Shown: one piece after another, positions 1 to 5,812 of the stretch | Layout of the letters: each line of letters starts with the position of its first letter | How positions within the stretch are numbered: position 1 is the first letter of the stretch | NCBI GenBank assembly: GCA_904501625.1 | Contig: CAJGBR010000029.1 | Span: forward strand, 1 to 18,438 | Length of the DNA stretch: 18,438 nt | DNA from: an uncultured Rikenellaceae bacterium | GTDB lineage: Bacteria; Bacteroidota; Bacteroidia; Bacteroidales; Rikenellaceae | Direction: 5' to 3' | Notes under the pieces: generated by a model | What the model was told of the DNA's origin: nothing | Databases searched by the model: none | What the model saw: only the letters and a program-made list of their open reading frames with translations | Translations under genes and position numbers: made by a program

Positions 1-159
1 AAGATGGAAAACATTCAGTATCACTATGTTCCAACTGTAATGGAAGGTTCTATCCCAAGATACACTTACAAACTGACGGACGGTATCACTAACGATAGAC
101 ACGGTATGATGATTATTCAAAACGAAAAAATCATCGAAACTATCAAAAACGAACGATAG
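1..159 (+). CDS. 3' end of a probable small MutS-family mismatch-repair-like ATPase (partial)
   Basis: The reading frame is open from base 1 to a TAG at 157-159, giving the last 52 residues of a protein whose start lies outside the window. The readable tail contains YTYKLTDGITNDRHGMMII, which resembles the end of the MutS ATPase domain in the short MutS-related proteins of Bacteroidetes, where a 'Y.L..G.t.DRHGMMIIRNE' stretch follows the last ATPase strand. No Walker motif can be checked because the body is missing. The gene ends 21 bp before a strong intrinsic terminator, so it closes its transcription unit. Family assignment rests on recalled similarity over about 30 residues and is tentative. 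Confidence 0.5.
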   Translation, partial: KMENIQYHYVPTVMEGSIPRYTYKLTDGITNDRHGMMIIQNEKIIETIKNER

Positions 160-180
160 TCGTTTCTGTATAACTAAAAA

Positions 181-211
181 CGCTTTGAGATTATCTCAAG
201 GCGTTTTTTTT
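181..211 (+). terminator. Intrinsic terminator of the upstream MutS-like gene
   Basis: The stem CGCTTTGAGA/TCTCAAGGCG is 10 bp with one G-U pair and a TTA loop (181-203). It is followed directly by eight T residues (204-211). It lies 21 bp after the TAG of the preceding gene, which makes it a textbook rho-independent terminator. Confidence 0.9.
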
Positions 212-220
212 ATTGTCGTA

Positions 221-250
221 ACCAATTGTGCAATTTGCTATGACCAATTG
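221..250. repeat. Direct repeat ACCAATTG, two copies 22 bp apart
   Basis: ACCAATTG occurs at 221-228 and again at 243-250. The copies are 22 bp apart start to start, about two helical turns, and each holds a palindromic CAATTG core. The pair sits just upstream of the proposed -33 element (272-275) of the beta-barrel gene promoter, so it could be a pair of activator sites. The octamer is short and AT-rich, so chance is possible. Confidence 0.3.
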
Positions 251-271
251 ATGTAAAAAAATGAAATAAAG

Positions 272-303
272 ATTGTTAATCTCTTTTTTTTGAACTACTT
301 TTG
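272..303 (+). promoter_or_regulatory. Bacteroidetes-type promoter for the beta-barrel/Gate-domain operon
   Basis: TACTTTTG at 296-303 fits the Bacteroidetes -7 consensus TAnnTTTG. ATTG at 272-275 fits the -33 element with a 20-bp spacer. The -7 element overlaps a GTG at 303 that could extend the frame by three codons; transcription should begin about 5-8 nt downstream of the element. The GTG is therefore not a plausible start and the ATG at 312 is. The predicted transcript would be leaderless or have only a few bases of leader. Confidence 0.65.
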
Positions 304-311
304 TGCCCGTT

Positions 312-1319
312 ATGAAAAACGGTGTACTTATTTTATTGTTGGCTCTGATTTGTAGCCAAAGTGCGTTCGCACAGAATGAGAAGATAATCTCGAAACTTGA
401 ACTCGAATCTCGAGTTGATTATCAACGTGTATATATTGGTAATCAGGAAATTAATAATGAATGCGGGTTTAAAGGTAAATTCTTGAATTTTCGCTTGGAC
501 GGAAATATTACTAAGAATCTTTCGTTCTCGTATCGTCAAAGACTGAATAAAGCCCACTCTAATCAAAGTTTTTTTGATGCGACAGATTGGTTGCATCTGG
601 ACTATAAAATTAACGATAAATGGCGTTTTTCATTCGGTAAACAAGTAGTTGCTATAGGTGGGTATGATTATGATCGAGCTCCGATAGATTCGTATACATA
701 TTCTGAGTATTGTAATAATATAGCCTGCTACCAATTGGGTGGTAGTGTGAGCTTTTCAATAAATGAAAATAACAGCCTGACTTTCCAAATCTGTGAAAGC
801 CCATTCAGAATAGCTGATGAAGATATGTATGCTTACAACCTCTTTTGGAGCGGTAAAATATGCAAAACCGAATTCTTGTCATCGGTTAATATGATTGAGT
901 ATAAGCCAGGGAAATTTATTAATTACATCTCGCTTGGTGTTAAAGCTAAATGGTTGGAATTGGACTTTATGAATCGTGCAGTTGAAGACCAATCGTTTTT
1001 TCTGAAAAATTATACGCTGAGCACGCGGTTTACGTATGATTTGTCAGAAAAAGTCAATGTGTTGCTTATGGCATCTAAAGATGTAAATAAATCTGGCGTA
1101 GAAGGTGATTATTGTGTGTTGCCTGGAACAAATATTCGTCGTGCCGGATTGGGTTTTGAATATTATCCTTTGGCAAATAAGTCTCTTAGAATTCACTTGT
1201 ACGGATTCCGCATTCTGGGAGATAATGCAAATATCGCAGGAACGTTGGTAAATAATCAAAATATATTTGGCATCGGCCTTAAATGGAATCTCGATATGTT
1301 GTCATTTAAATTTAAATAA
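312..1319 (+). CDS. Outer-membrane beta-barrel protein, porin O/P-like
   Basis: This 335-residue protein starts with a clear signal peptide (MKN, hydrophobic core, then AFA before Gln21). The remainder is rich in alternating polar/aromatic strands typical of outer-membrane beta-barrels, for example FSYRQRL, WRFSFGKQVV and LGFEYYPLA, and ends in the strand LSFKFK. The pattern 'fSYRqrln... W l.Yki.dkw.fsfGKq.v..GG.ey' recalls the phosphate-selective porin O/P group of Bacteroidetes. It would sit in the outer membrane as a channel; the substrate cannot be read from sequence. ATG 312 is preferred over GTG 303 because the latter lies in the promoter. The gene is followed after 8 nt by a polytopic inner-membrane protein, so the two are probably one operon. 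The family is likely but not certain; a structural or non-transport barrel is possible. Confidence 0.7.
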   Translation: MKNGVLILLLALICSQSAFAQNEKIISKLELESRVDYQRVYIGNQEINNECGFKGKFLNFRLDGNITKNLSFSYRQRLNKAHSNQSFFDATDWLHLDYKINDKWRFSFGKQVVAIGGYDYDRAPIDSYTYSEYCNNIACYQLGGSVSFSINENNSLTFQICESPFRIADEDMYAYNLFWSGKICKTEFLSSVNMIEYKPGKFINYISLGVKAKWLELDFMNRAVEDQSFFLKNYTLSTRFTYDLSEKVNVLLMASKDVNKSGVEGDYCVLPGTNIRRAGLGFEYYPLANKSLRIHLYGFRILGDNANIAGTLVNNQNIFGIGLKWNLDMLSFKFK

Positions 1320-1327
1320 TCAGAATA

Positions 1328-2467
1328 ATGAGCAATAAAAAATCTATCTGGAAATATATCCCGACAGGAGTTCCCTGTTTGGTAATTATTTTGGCAATCT
1401 TTACCTATATAGGTTCGATAATGGGTGTGCCGAATATGTTAAATACGATGATGAAGACATCTCACGACTTGCTGCTTAATACGTGTCTGTTCCTGATGGC
1501 AGTCTGTGTGTTGTCTGGAGCCTTGGGAAAATTGTTCCTCGAGTTTGGTGTGGTCAAGATGTTCGAACGTCTGCTCAGACCTCTGATGCGACCTGTGTTT
1601 AACCTTCCGGGTGTAGCATCGTTGGGTGCTGTGCTGACTTTCCTGTCTGATAATCCGGCGATTATCTCTTTGGCTAATGATAAAAAATTTGCAAGCTATT
1701 TTAAAAAATTCCAATATGTGTCGTTGACAAATTTCGGTACAGCATTTGGTATGGGATTGCTAGTAATTGTGTTTATGATTGGTCAGGGCTATTATAGTGA
1801 GCCACTTATTGGTTTTATAGGTGCGATAATCGGTTGTATCGTATCGACTCGTCTGATGCAGTACTTTACATTGAAAGCATATCCAGAATATGCTAAGGAA
1901 AATGCTGCTGAGGAGGCATTGGAAGAGGTTGTCGAAAATAAAAACGAAGATAAAACATTGTTCTTGCGAATACTTGACTCGTTGCTCGATGGTGGTCGTA
2001 TGGGGGTTGAAGTCGGCCTTGCAATTATTCCGGGTGTATTGATTATCTCAACATTGGTGTTCTTGTTGACCAATGGTGCTCCAGCAGAGGGCTACAACGG
2101 AGGAGCATATCAGGGTGTAGAATTGTTGCCGATGTTGGCTCAGAAGATTGATTTCATTTTCGAATGGTTGTTCGGATTTACAGACCCACACTTGGTTGCG
2201 TTCCCGATTACAGCCCTGGGAGCTGTTGGTGCAGCACTTGGTCTGGTGCCCAATTTTGTTGCACACGGTTGGATTGACGGCAATGCAATCGCAGTGTTTA
2301 CGGCTATCGGTATGTGCTGGAGCGGTTATCTGAGTACTCATACTGCAATGCTTGATTCGATAGGTTATCGTCACTTGACTCCCAAGGCGATTCTCGCACA
2401 TACAATAGGTGGTCTGGTTGCAGCAATCGTTGCTCACTGGATTTATGTAGTCGTTAATTTGCTTTAG
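1328..2467 (+). CDS. Polytopic inner-membrane protein with nucleoside-recognition (Gate) domain
   Basis: This 379-residue protein has about eight to ten hydrophobic segments (for example residues 11-32, 46-66, 138-152, 158-175, 226-248, 288-306, 318-336 and 356-378). It has one charged cytoplasmic-type loop at about 185-212. Segments such as GALGKLFLEFGVVKMFERLL and FLSDNPAIISL (105-115) resemble the Gate domain shared by nucleoside permeases, FeoB and SpmA/SpmB. The nearest recalled relatives are the CD0519/CD1768-type membrane proteins. It probably moves a small solute across the inner membrane, but the substrate is unknown. It starts 8 nt after the beta-barrel gene, suggesting an outer- and inner-membrane pair. 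There is no SD ahead of the ATG. Membrane location is certain; the Gate assignment is likely and transport is inferred. Confidence 0.75.
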   Translation: MSNKKSIWKYIPTGVPCLVIILAIFTYIGSIMGVPNMLNTMMKTSHDLLLNTCLFLMAVCVLSGALGKLFLEFGVVKMFERLLRPLMRPVFNLPGVASLGAVLTFLSDNPAIISLANDKKFASYFKKFQYVSLTNFGTAFGMGLLVIVFMIGQGYYSEPLIGFIGAIIGCIVSTRLMQYFTLKAYPEYAKENAAEEALEEVVENKNEDKTLFLRILDSLLDGGRMGVEVGLAIIPGVLIISTLVFLLTNGAPAEGYNGGAYQGVELLPMLAQKIDFIFEWLFGFTDPHLVAFPITALGAVGAALGLVPNFVAHGWIDGNAIAVFTAIGMCWSGYLSTHTAMLDSIGYRHLTPKAILAHTIGGLVAAIVAHWIYVVVNLL

Positions 2468-2495
2468 TGAATATAAACTTTGGCACAAAAATAGT

Positions 2496-2526
2496 ACTAT
2501 ACGCAATCGGATAATGTGCGTATAGT
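2496..2526 (+). promoter_or_regulatory. Hairpin in the rubredoxin leader abutting the start codon
   Basis: ACTATACGCA (2496-2505) and TGCGTATAGT (2517-2526) form a perfect 10-bp inverted repeat around an 11-nt loop. The hairpin ends one base before the ATG at 2528. There is no T-run after it, so it is not a standard terminator. As RNA it would cover the initiation region of the rubredoxin gene. As DNA it could be a dyad operator. An upstream AAACTTTG (2477-2484) resembles, but does not match, a -7 element. Confidence 0.5.
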
Positions 2527-2527
2527 T

Positions 2528-2695
2528 ATGAAAAAGTATCGTTGTTTAGTTTGTGCCTGGATTTACAATCCAAAGACTGGAGCTCCTGATGACGGGATTG
2601 CTCCGGGAACAGAGTTCGAAGATTTGCCTGAGGATTGGACCTGTCCGCTATGTGGAGAGAGGAAGGATATGTTCGAACCTGTTGTTAATGATTAA
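2528..2695 (+). CDS. Rubredoxin
   Basis: This 55-residue protein has the two rubredoxin knuckles, C6-L-V-C9 and C39-P-L-C42-G, that bind one iron. Between them lies the usual core with the motif DDGIAPGTEFEDLPEDW (21-37). Length and spacing are exactly those of classical rubredoxins (52-56 residues). It is a cytoplasmic one-electron carrier, in anaerobes commonly feeding rubrerythrin or superoxide-reductase type peroxide detoxification; no such partner is in the window. The first knuckle is followed by AWIY rather than the common GYIY or DYIY, a mild variation. The start ATG has no SD and sits directly after a 10-bp hairpin. The gene ends at a bidirectional terminator. Confidence 0.96.
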   Translation: MKKYRCLVCAWIYNPKTGAPDDGIAPGTEFEDLPEDWTCPLCGERKDMFEPVVND

Positions 2696-2698
2696 AAA

Positions 2699-2722
2699 GA
2701 GGGTATCCAAACGGATACCCTC
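2699..2722. terminator. Bidirectional terminator between rubredoxin and the LytTR operon
   Basis: GAGGGTATCC (2699-2708) pairs perfectly with GGATACCCTC (2713-2722) around an AAAC loop. A-rich sequence lies on the left and TTTTCTC on the right, so both strands have a U-rich tail. It lies 4 nt after the rubredoxin stop and 7 nt from the stop of the convergent response-regulator gene, and serves both. Confidence 0.9.
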
Positions 2723-2728
2723 TTTTCT

Positions 2729-3448
2729 CTATTTCTTGACCATATTTTTATTGATGAACAACAAAAACGAATCTCGGTACATATCGCCAATCGGAATTTT
2801 TTTACCATCAGTCAGTAAAATACGATTGTATGAGATTTCGACAATGTGATCGAGATTGATGATGTATGAACGATGAACACGCATAAATCTCTCAGGGGGC
2901 AACTTTTGTTCCATAATACTCATACTCAGCAACGGCATCTCGTTCGAACCTCCACTTATGAATATCTTGACATATTCGCCTTGGCTCTCAATGTAGGTGA
3001 TGTTTGAGAATGGAATCTTCACCATACGCTGATCGGATTTTACAAAGATATAATCGAATTGTTCTTCAGTGGTAGGTTCTGTATGTTTGATAAGATTCCA
3101 ATGATTTTGAGCCTTCATTGCAGCCCGAAGAAATTCGTCATATCCAAACGGCTTGAGAAGGTAGTCTAAAGCATCAACTTTGAATCCTTCAATTGCATAC
3201 TCCGAGTAGGCTGTCGTGAAGATAATCATAATATGATTTTGCAGCGATTTTACAAATTCAAGACCTGTAATGTCTGGCATATTGATATCAACAAACATTA
3301 AGTCAATATCTTCACTATTAACGATATCCAACGCATTTGCAGCTGATTTACATTGTGCTTTAAGTTGCAGAAATGGTGTACGTTTGATGTAACTTACAGT
3401 TTGCTGTAATGCTAATGGTTCATCATCAATTGCAATGCATCGTATCAT
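2729..3448 (-). CDS. LytTR-family response regulator
   Basis: This 239-residue protein has an N-terminal receiver domain (about 1-120) and a C-terminal LytTR DNA-binding domain (about 132-233). The receiver has the acidic pair D8/D9 in IDDEP, the phospho-acceptor D54 in MFVDINMPD, T79 in FTTAYSEYA and K99 in LLKPF, so it should be phosphorylatable. The LytTR part shows the family signature RVHRSYIINLDHI (190-202) and IPIGDMYRDSF. It overlaps the histidine-kinase gene by 23 nt, so translation is probably coupled and this is its cognate regulator. Targets are unknown; autoregulation of the VTC-led operon is a reasonable guess. Confidence 0.95.
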   Translation of the reverse strand: MIRCIAIDDEPLALQQTVSYIKRTPFLQLKAQCKSAANALDIVNSEDIDLMFVDINMPDITGLEFVKSLQNHIMIIFTTAYSEYAIEGFKVDALDYLLKPFGYDEFLRAAMKAQNHWNLIKHTEPTTEEQFDYIFVKSDQRMVKIPFSNITYIESQGEYVKIFISGGSNEMPLLSMSIMEQKLPPERFMRVHRSYIINLDHIVEISYNRILLTDGKKIPIGDMYRDSFLLFINKNMVKK

Positions 3449-4598
3449 TGTTTATCGGTATTTTAAGTGTTGTTGTATACACCTCGGGGGCGTTGTTTAT
3501 CTCTAAAGAGTGTCTATTGTTGTAGAGTAGTTGCAATCGTTTTTTGATATTTTCAAGTCCAATACCGCCAGATTCCTCTTGTTTGTGGTTATTGCTGTTT
3601 GTAACCACACAGCAAAGGTACGAATCAGAAATGTTGATATCAATATATATAAACGATTTTTTGATTGAACTGATTCCGTGTTTGAAAGCATTTTCAATGA
3701 AAGGTTGCAATAAAAGTGGCGGAATCATTACATCAGGGATATTCGTAGGTGTATTTATTCTGATCTCAACCGAGCTATCATATCTGATACTCATCAGAGC
3801 TATGTAGTTGCGGGTGAATTGCAACTCTCGACTTAGCAATACAGTTTGGCTGCTTGTGTCGTACAGAACATAACGCATAATTTTTGAGAGTTCGATAATT
3901 GTATGCTTAGCATCTTCGGAACTGATATCAATCAGAGCGTGAATGTTGTTCAGTGTATTCATCAGGAAGTGTGGACTCAACTGATGTTTTAGGTATTCGA
4001 GTTCGGCTTCGGTATTTTGGTTTTTCAGTTCACTCATAGTTTGTTGGTCTTTGATAGACTTGAACAGCAAGCGAATTGAAATCGTAACACCGATAGTTGT
4101 GAATGCTATTATGATGTCATTAATCAGCGAGATCTTCCACCATTGGATTTTAGGCTTAGTATAATATTGAAGTCTGTTATGTTTGTCTTTACGGTCGAGT
4201 CTTGGAGGTTTATTCTTTTCGATTTCGATTAATTCGAGAGCTTTTTGTTCTCGAATATGGCTTTCGATCTTGATGTTTTTGTACGTAGCTTGCGGGTTCA
4301 GTGTGATTACCAAAACCGAGAATATCCCCGTCAGAAGGAAAAACAACCAACGGCGATTCCCTTTGTGCAGGAATCGAGGAATAAGCCACAGAATATTGAT
4401 TAAAAATATGACGAAGAAGGGAATTAATCTGTTCCACCAACTGTAAAGTGATCGTAAATCCCACGTGTGAAGTTCTCTGTCATAAGCCCACGATGTGGGG
4501 ATAATAGCGATCAGTATCCAGATGACCGAGTAGACCAGAATTTCAAGTACTCTCTGGTTCAAATATGGACGTATAGATTTGGGGACTATCTTAATCAT
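3426..4598 (-). CDS. LytS/YehU-type sensor histidine kinase
   Basis: This 390-residue membrane kinase has four predicted transmembrane segments (about 17-35, 58-75, 83-101 and 157-178), with a charged region between the third and fourth. The cytoplasmic part is a His_kinase (PF06580) module: LKHQLSPHFLMNTLNNIHAL holds the phospho-acceptor H210, followed by a GHKL ATPase domain with the N-box PFIENAFKHG (N303) and a G-box GGIGLEN (344-350). In most relatives the H-box reads NPHFLFN; here it is SPHFLMN, a mild change that keeps the His. There is no large extracellular sensor domain, so the signal is probably membrane-borne or sensed by the TM bundle. It starts 6 nt after the VTC-domain gene and overlaps the regulator, all in one operon. 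Confidence 0.94.
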   Translation of the reverse strand: MIKIVPKSIRPYLNQRVLEILVYSVIWILIAIIPTSWAYDRELHTWDLRSLYSWWNRLIPFFVIFLINILWLIPRFLHKGNRRWLFFLLTGIFSVLVITLNPQATYKNIKIESHIREQKALELIEIEKNKPPRLDRKDKHNRLQYYTKPKIQWWKISLINDIIIAFTTIGVTISIRLLFKSIKDQQTMSELKNQNTEAELEYLKHQLSPHFLMNTLNNIHALIDISSEDAKHTIIELSKIMRYVLYDTSSQTVLLSRELQFTRNYIALMSIRYDSSVEIRINTPTNIPDVMIPPLLLQPFIENAFKHGISSIKKSFIYIDINISDSYLCCVVTNSNNHKQEESGGIGLENIKKRLQLLYNNRHSLEINNAPEVYTTTLKIPINNDTMHCN

Positions 4599-4604
4599 AA
4601 TTTA

Positions 4605-5342
4605 TTAAATGTGTTTATTTTCAGCATTATATTTTCTATTTGCATTTGTCAGGAACATACCTGTCATATATCTGCTGAAGTTTGAAAGTTTTATATCATC
4701 TGGGTTCACGGCAATCTGGAAGTAATCTATCGAATTGTCATCTTGTTGTGTTTCGATGATTACGAGTTCCGGAACACCTATCTCTAAATTGGTTCGTGGG
4801 TTTTTGAAAATTGGATCCATATCGATAGAGATGCGTTGATTGCTTTTGTGGTCAACCAGAATTAATCTTTTGAAACTACTTTCGAGTGTTGGCACCAACT
4901 TATCGAACGAGATTCCGACCAATTTATTGAGCAGTTCTTCGGTTTCCGGGGTAATGTATTTATCAAAAGATTCAATTTCAAGGCGATGTTTTACCTGTTC
5001 TCCGGTTGAAAAGTTTTTGACTTTGATCTCGAAGTAGTATTTATTCAGATTGGAGTAGTGGCGTATACGTATTTTATGACGTATAGGGGCTTTTTTGACA
5101 TATTCGTTATAAAAAAGACAGTCCCGAGTGTCGAAGTAGAACGTGCGATAGGAGCACATTCTAATCCCCCCAACTTCGAGCACTCGGAATCTGTCGCCTA
5201 ACGAAAATAAAATGTTACCAACCTTTTTTGCTGATGATGTATACTTAATTTTAGTTCTAGTTGCTTGATCTTCCGAACTTATATCCGCTGACGTCGCATT
5301 AATGATGTGTTCAACGGCGTTCAGTATATCACCACTCAGCAT
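4605..5342 (-). CDS. VTC-domain protein (polyphosphate polymerase-like)
   Basis: This 245-residue protein resembles the tunnel-shaped VTC catalytic domain that makes polyphosphate from ATP in yeast Vtc4 and occurs alone in many bacteria. Visible landmarks are YFDT (69-72), the KIRIR strand (K90, R92, R94), FEIKVK (E105, K107, K109), KHRLE (K118, R120) and the acidic strand ending LVIIETQQ (metal-binding-type E197). The domain closes with FSRYMTGMFLTN. As I recall the family, the last two read EIKQ and SKY, so lysines are replaced by Q199 and R224 here. The longer frame from ATG 5399 is rejected because the -7 promoter element lies inside it. It is first in an operon with a LytS/LytTR pair. 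It could be a true polymerase, a polyphosphate binder or a weakened enzyme. Confidence 0.8.
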   Translation of the reverse strand: MLSGDILNAVEHIINATSADISSEDQATRTKIKYTSSAKKVGNILFSLGDRFRVLEVGGIRMCSYRTFYFDTRDCLFYNEYVKKAPIRHKIRIRHYSNLNKYYFEIKVKNFSTGEQVKHRLEIESFDKYITPETEELLNKLVGISFDKLVPTLESSFKRLILVDHKSNQRISIDMDPIFKNPRTNLEIGVPELVIIETQQDDNSIDYFQIAVNPDDIKLSNFSRYMTGMFLTNANRKYNAENKHI

Positions 5343-5377
5343 TGTTGCAAATTTATTATGTAAACTAAAACCTACTA

Positions 5378-5385
5378 CAAAGATA
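5378..5385 (-). promoter_or_regulatory. -7 promoter element for the VTC-LytS-LytTR operon
   Basis: On the minus strand TATCTTTG (5385 to 5378) matches TAnnTTTG exactly. Transcription would start near 5371, giving about 30 nt of leader before ATG 5342. A clear TTG-type -33 element at the right distance is not seen. The element decides the start codon of the VTC gene, because the in-frame ATG at 5399 lies upstream of it. Confidence 0.55.
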
Positions 5386-5466
5386 GTGTGAGAATTCAAA
5401 AGGGTTAAATATTTTCAATGAACTACCCGATATATCAAACGAACAGAAATTATATATATTATAAAC

Positions 5467-5495
5467 AAAAGGAGTCATTATGACTCCTTTTGTTT
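5467..5495 (-). terminator. Terminator after hpf
   Basis: AAAAGGAGTCA (5467-5477) and TGACTCCTTTT (5481-5491) form a perfect 11-bp stem with a 3-nt loop, 13 nt beyond the hpf stop on the minus strand. Read on that strand the hairpin ends in TTTT followed by GTTTAT. It closes the long minus-strand run that ends with hpf. It has T residues on both sides, but no plus-strand gene enters here. Confidence 0.85.
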
Positions 5496-5504
5496 TGATT
5501 TTAA

Positions 5505-5798
5505 TTATTTCAGTTTTTCTTTGTATTTATCTACTTGATTTCGAATTGCGTCGAGACCCTGATCAATAGCCTCTTCGAAACTTTTACAGCGACGTTCTGC
5601 CAGCAGCTCATCGCCAGGAACGGTAATTTTGATCGTAGCCACTTTGTTGCCGTTGTCGAAATCTTTGTCGAGTTTGAGTGTAACGTCGACCGAAACGATG
5701 TTGTCAATAAAACGATCGATTTTTGCGACTTTAGCTTCGATAAAGTCGATCAATTTTTTGTCGGCATCGAACTTAACCGATTGGATCTTGATGTTCAT
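5505..5798 (-). CDS. hpf: Ribosome hibernation-promoting factor, short HPF/RaiA type
   Basis: This 97-residue protein is the single-domain (S30AE) form of the ribosome hibernation factor. It reads MNIKIQSVKFDADKKLIDF at the start, has the helix FIEAKVAKIDRFIDN, a beta strand SVDVTLKLDKD, and the basic end ERRCKSFEEAIDQGLDAI before a lysine-rich tail. HPF binds the decoding region of the 30S subunit and parks ribosomes in starvation; the long C-terminal dimerisation domain of other bacteria is absent. Unlike the other genes here it has a strong SD (GGAGG, 7 nt before ATG) that overlaps the xerC stop. It lies 11 nt after xerC and is followed by a terminator. In Bacteroides I recall this gene being followed by tRNA genes and tuf; here it is not. 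Confidence 0.93.
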   Translation of the reverse strand: MNIKIQSVKFDADKKLIDFIEAKVAKIDRFIDNIVSVDVTLKLDKDFDNGNKVATIKITVPGDELLAERRCKSFEEAIDQGLDAIRNQVDKYKEKLK

Positions 5799-5804
5799 AA
5801 TTTA

Positions 5805-5812
5805 TCCTCCTA
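5805..5812 (-). promoter_or_regulatory. Strong Shine-Dalgarno site of hpf overlapping the xerC stop codon
   Basis: On the minus strand TAGGAGGA (5812 to 5805) contains AGGAGG, with a 7-nt spacer (ATAAATT) between GGAGG and the hpf ATG at 5798. The first three bases TAG are the stop codon of xerC. I looked upstream of the other starts in the window and found no comparable site. In this phylum SD sequences are usually absent because the anti-SD is masked. Confidence 0.85.

Noticed and set aside
303..311. GTG start extending the beta-barrel gene by three codons
   Set aside because: The GTG overlaps the last base of the -7 promoter element, and the signal peptide begins properly at ATG 312.
2048..2506. 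152-codon minus-strand reading frame opposite the Gate-domain gene
   Set aside because: It is antisense to a clear membrane protein gene, with no domain and Cys/Gln/Ser-rich shadow composition.
2553..2849. 98-codon plus-strand reading frame through rubredoxin and the terminator
   Set aside because: It overlaps rubredoxin in another frame, crosses the bidirectional terminator and runs antisense into the response regulator; its translation shows no protein-like pattern.
5343..5399. ATG 5399 as the start of the VTC-domain gene
   Set aside because: A consensus -7 element lies inside this stretch, and the 19 extra residues add nothing recognisable to the VTC domain.
5401..5504. tRNA genes expected after hpf
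   Set aside because: No cloverleaf, TTCGA-type T-loop or CCA end is visible in this interval; only the terminator and AT-rich sequence are present.
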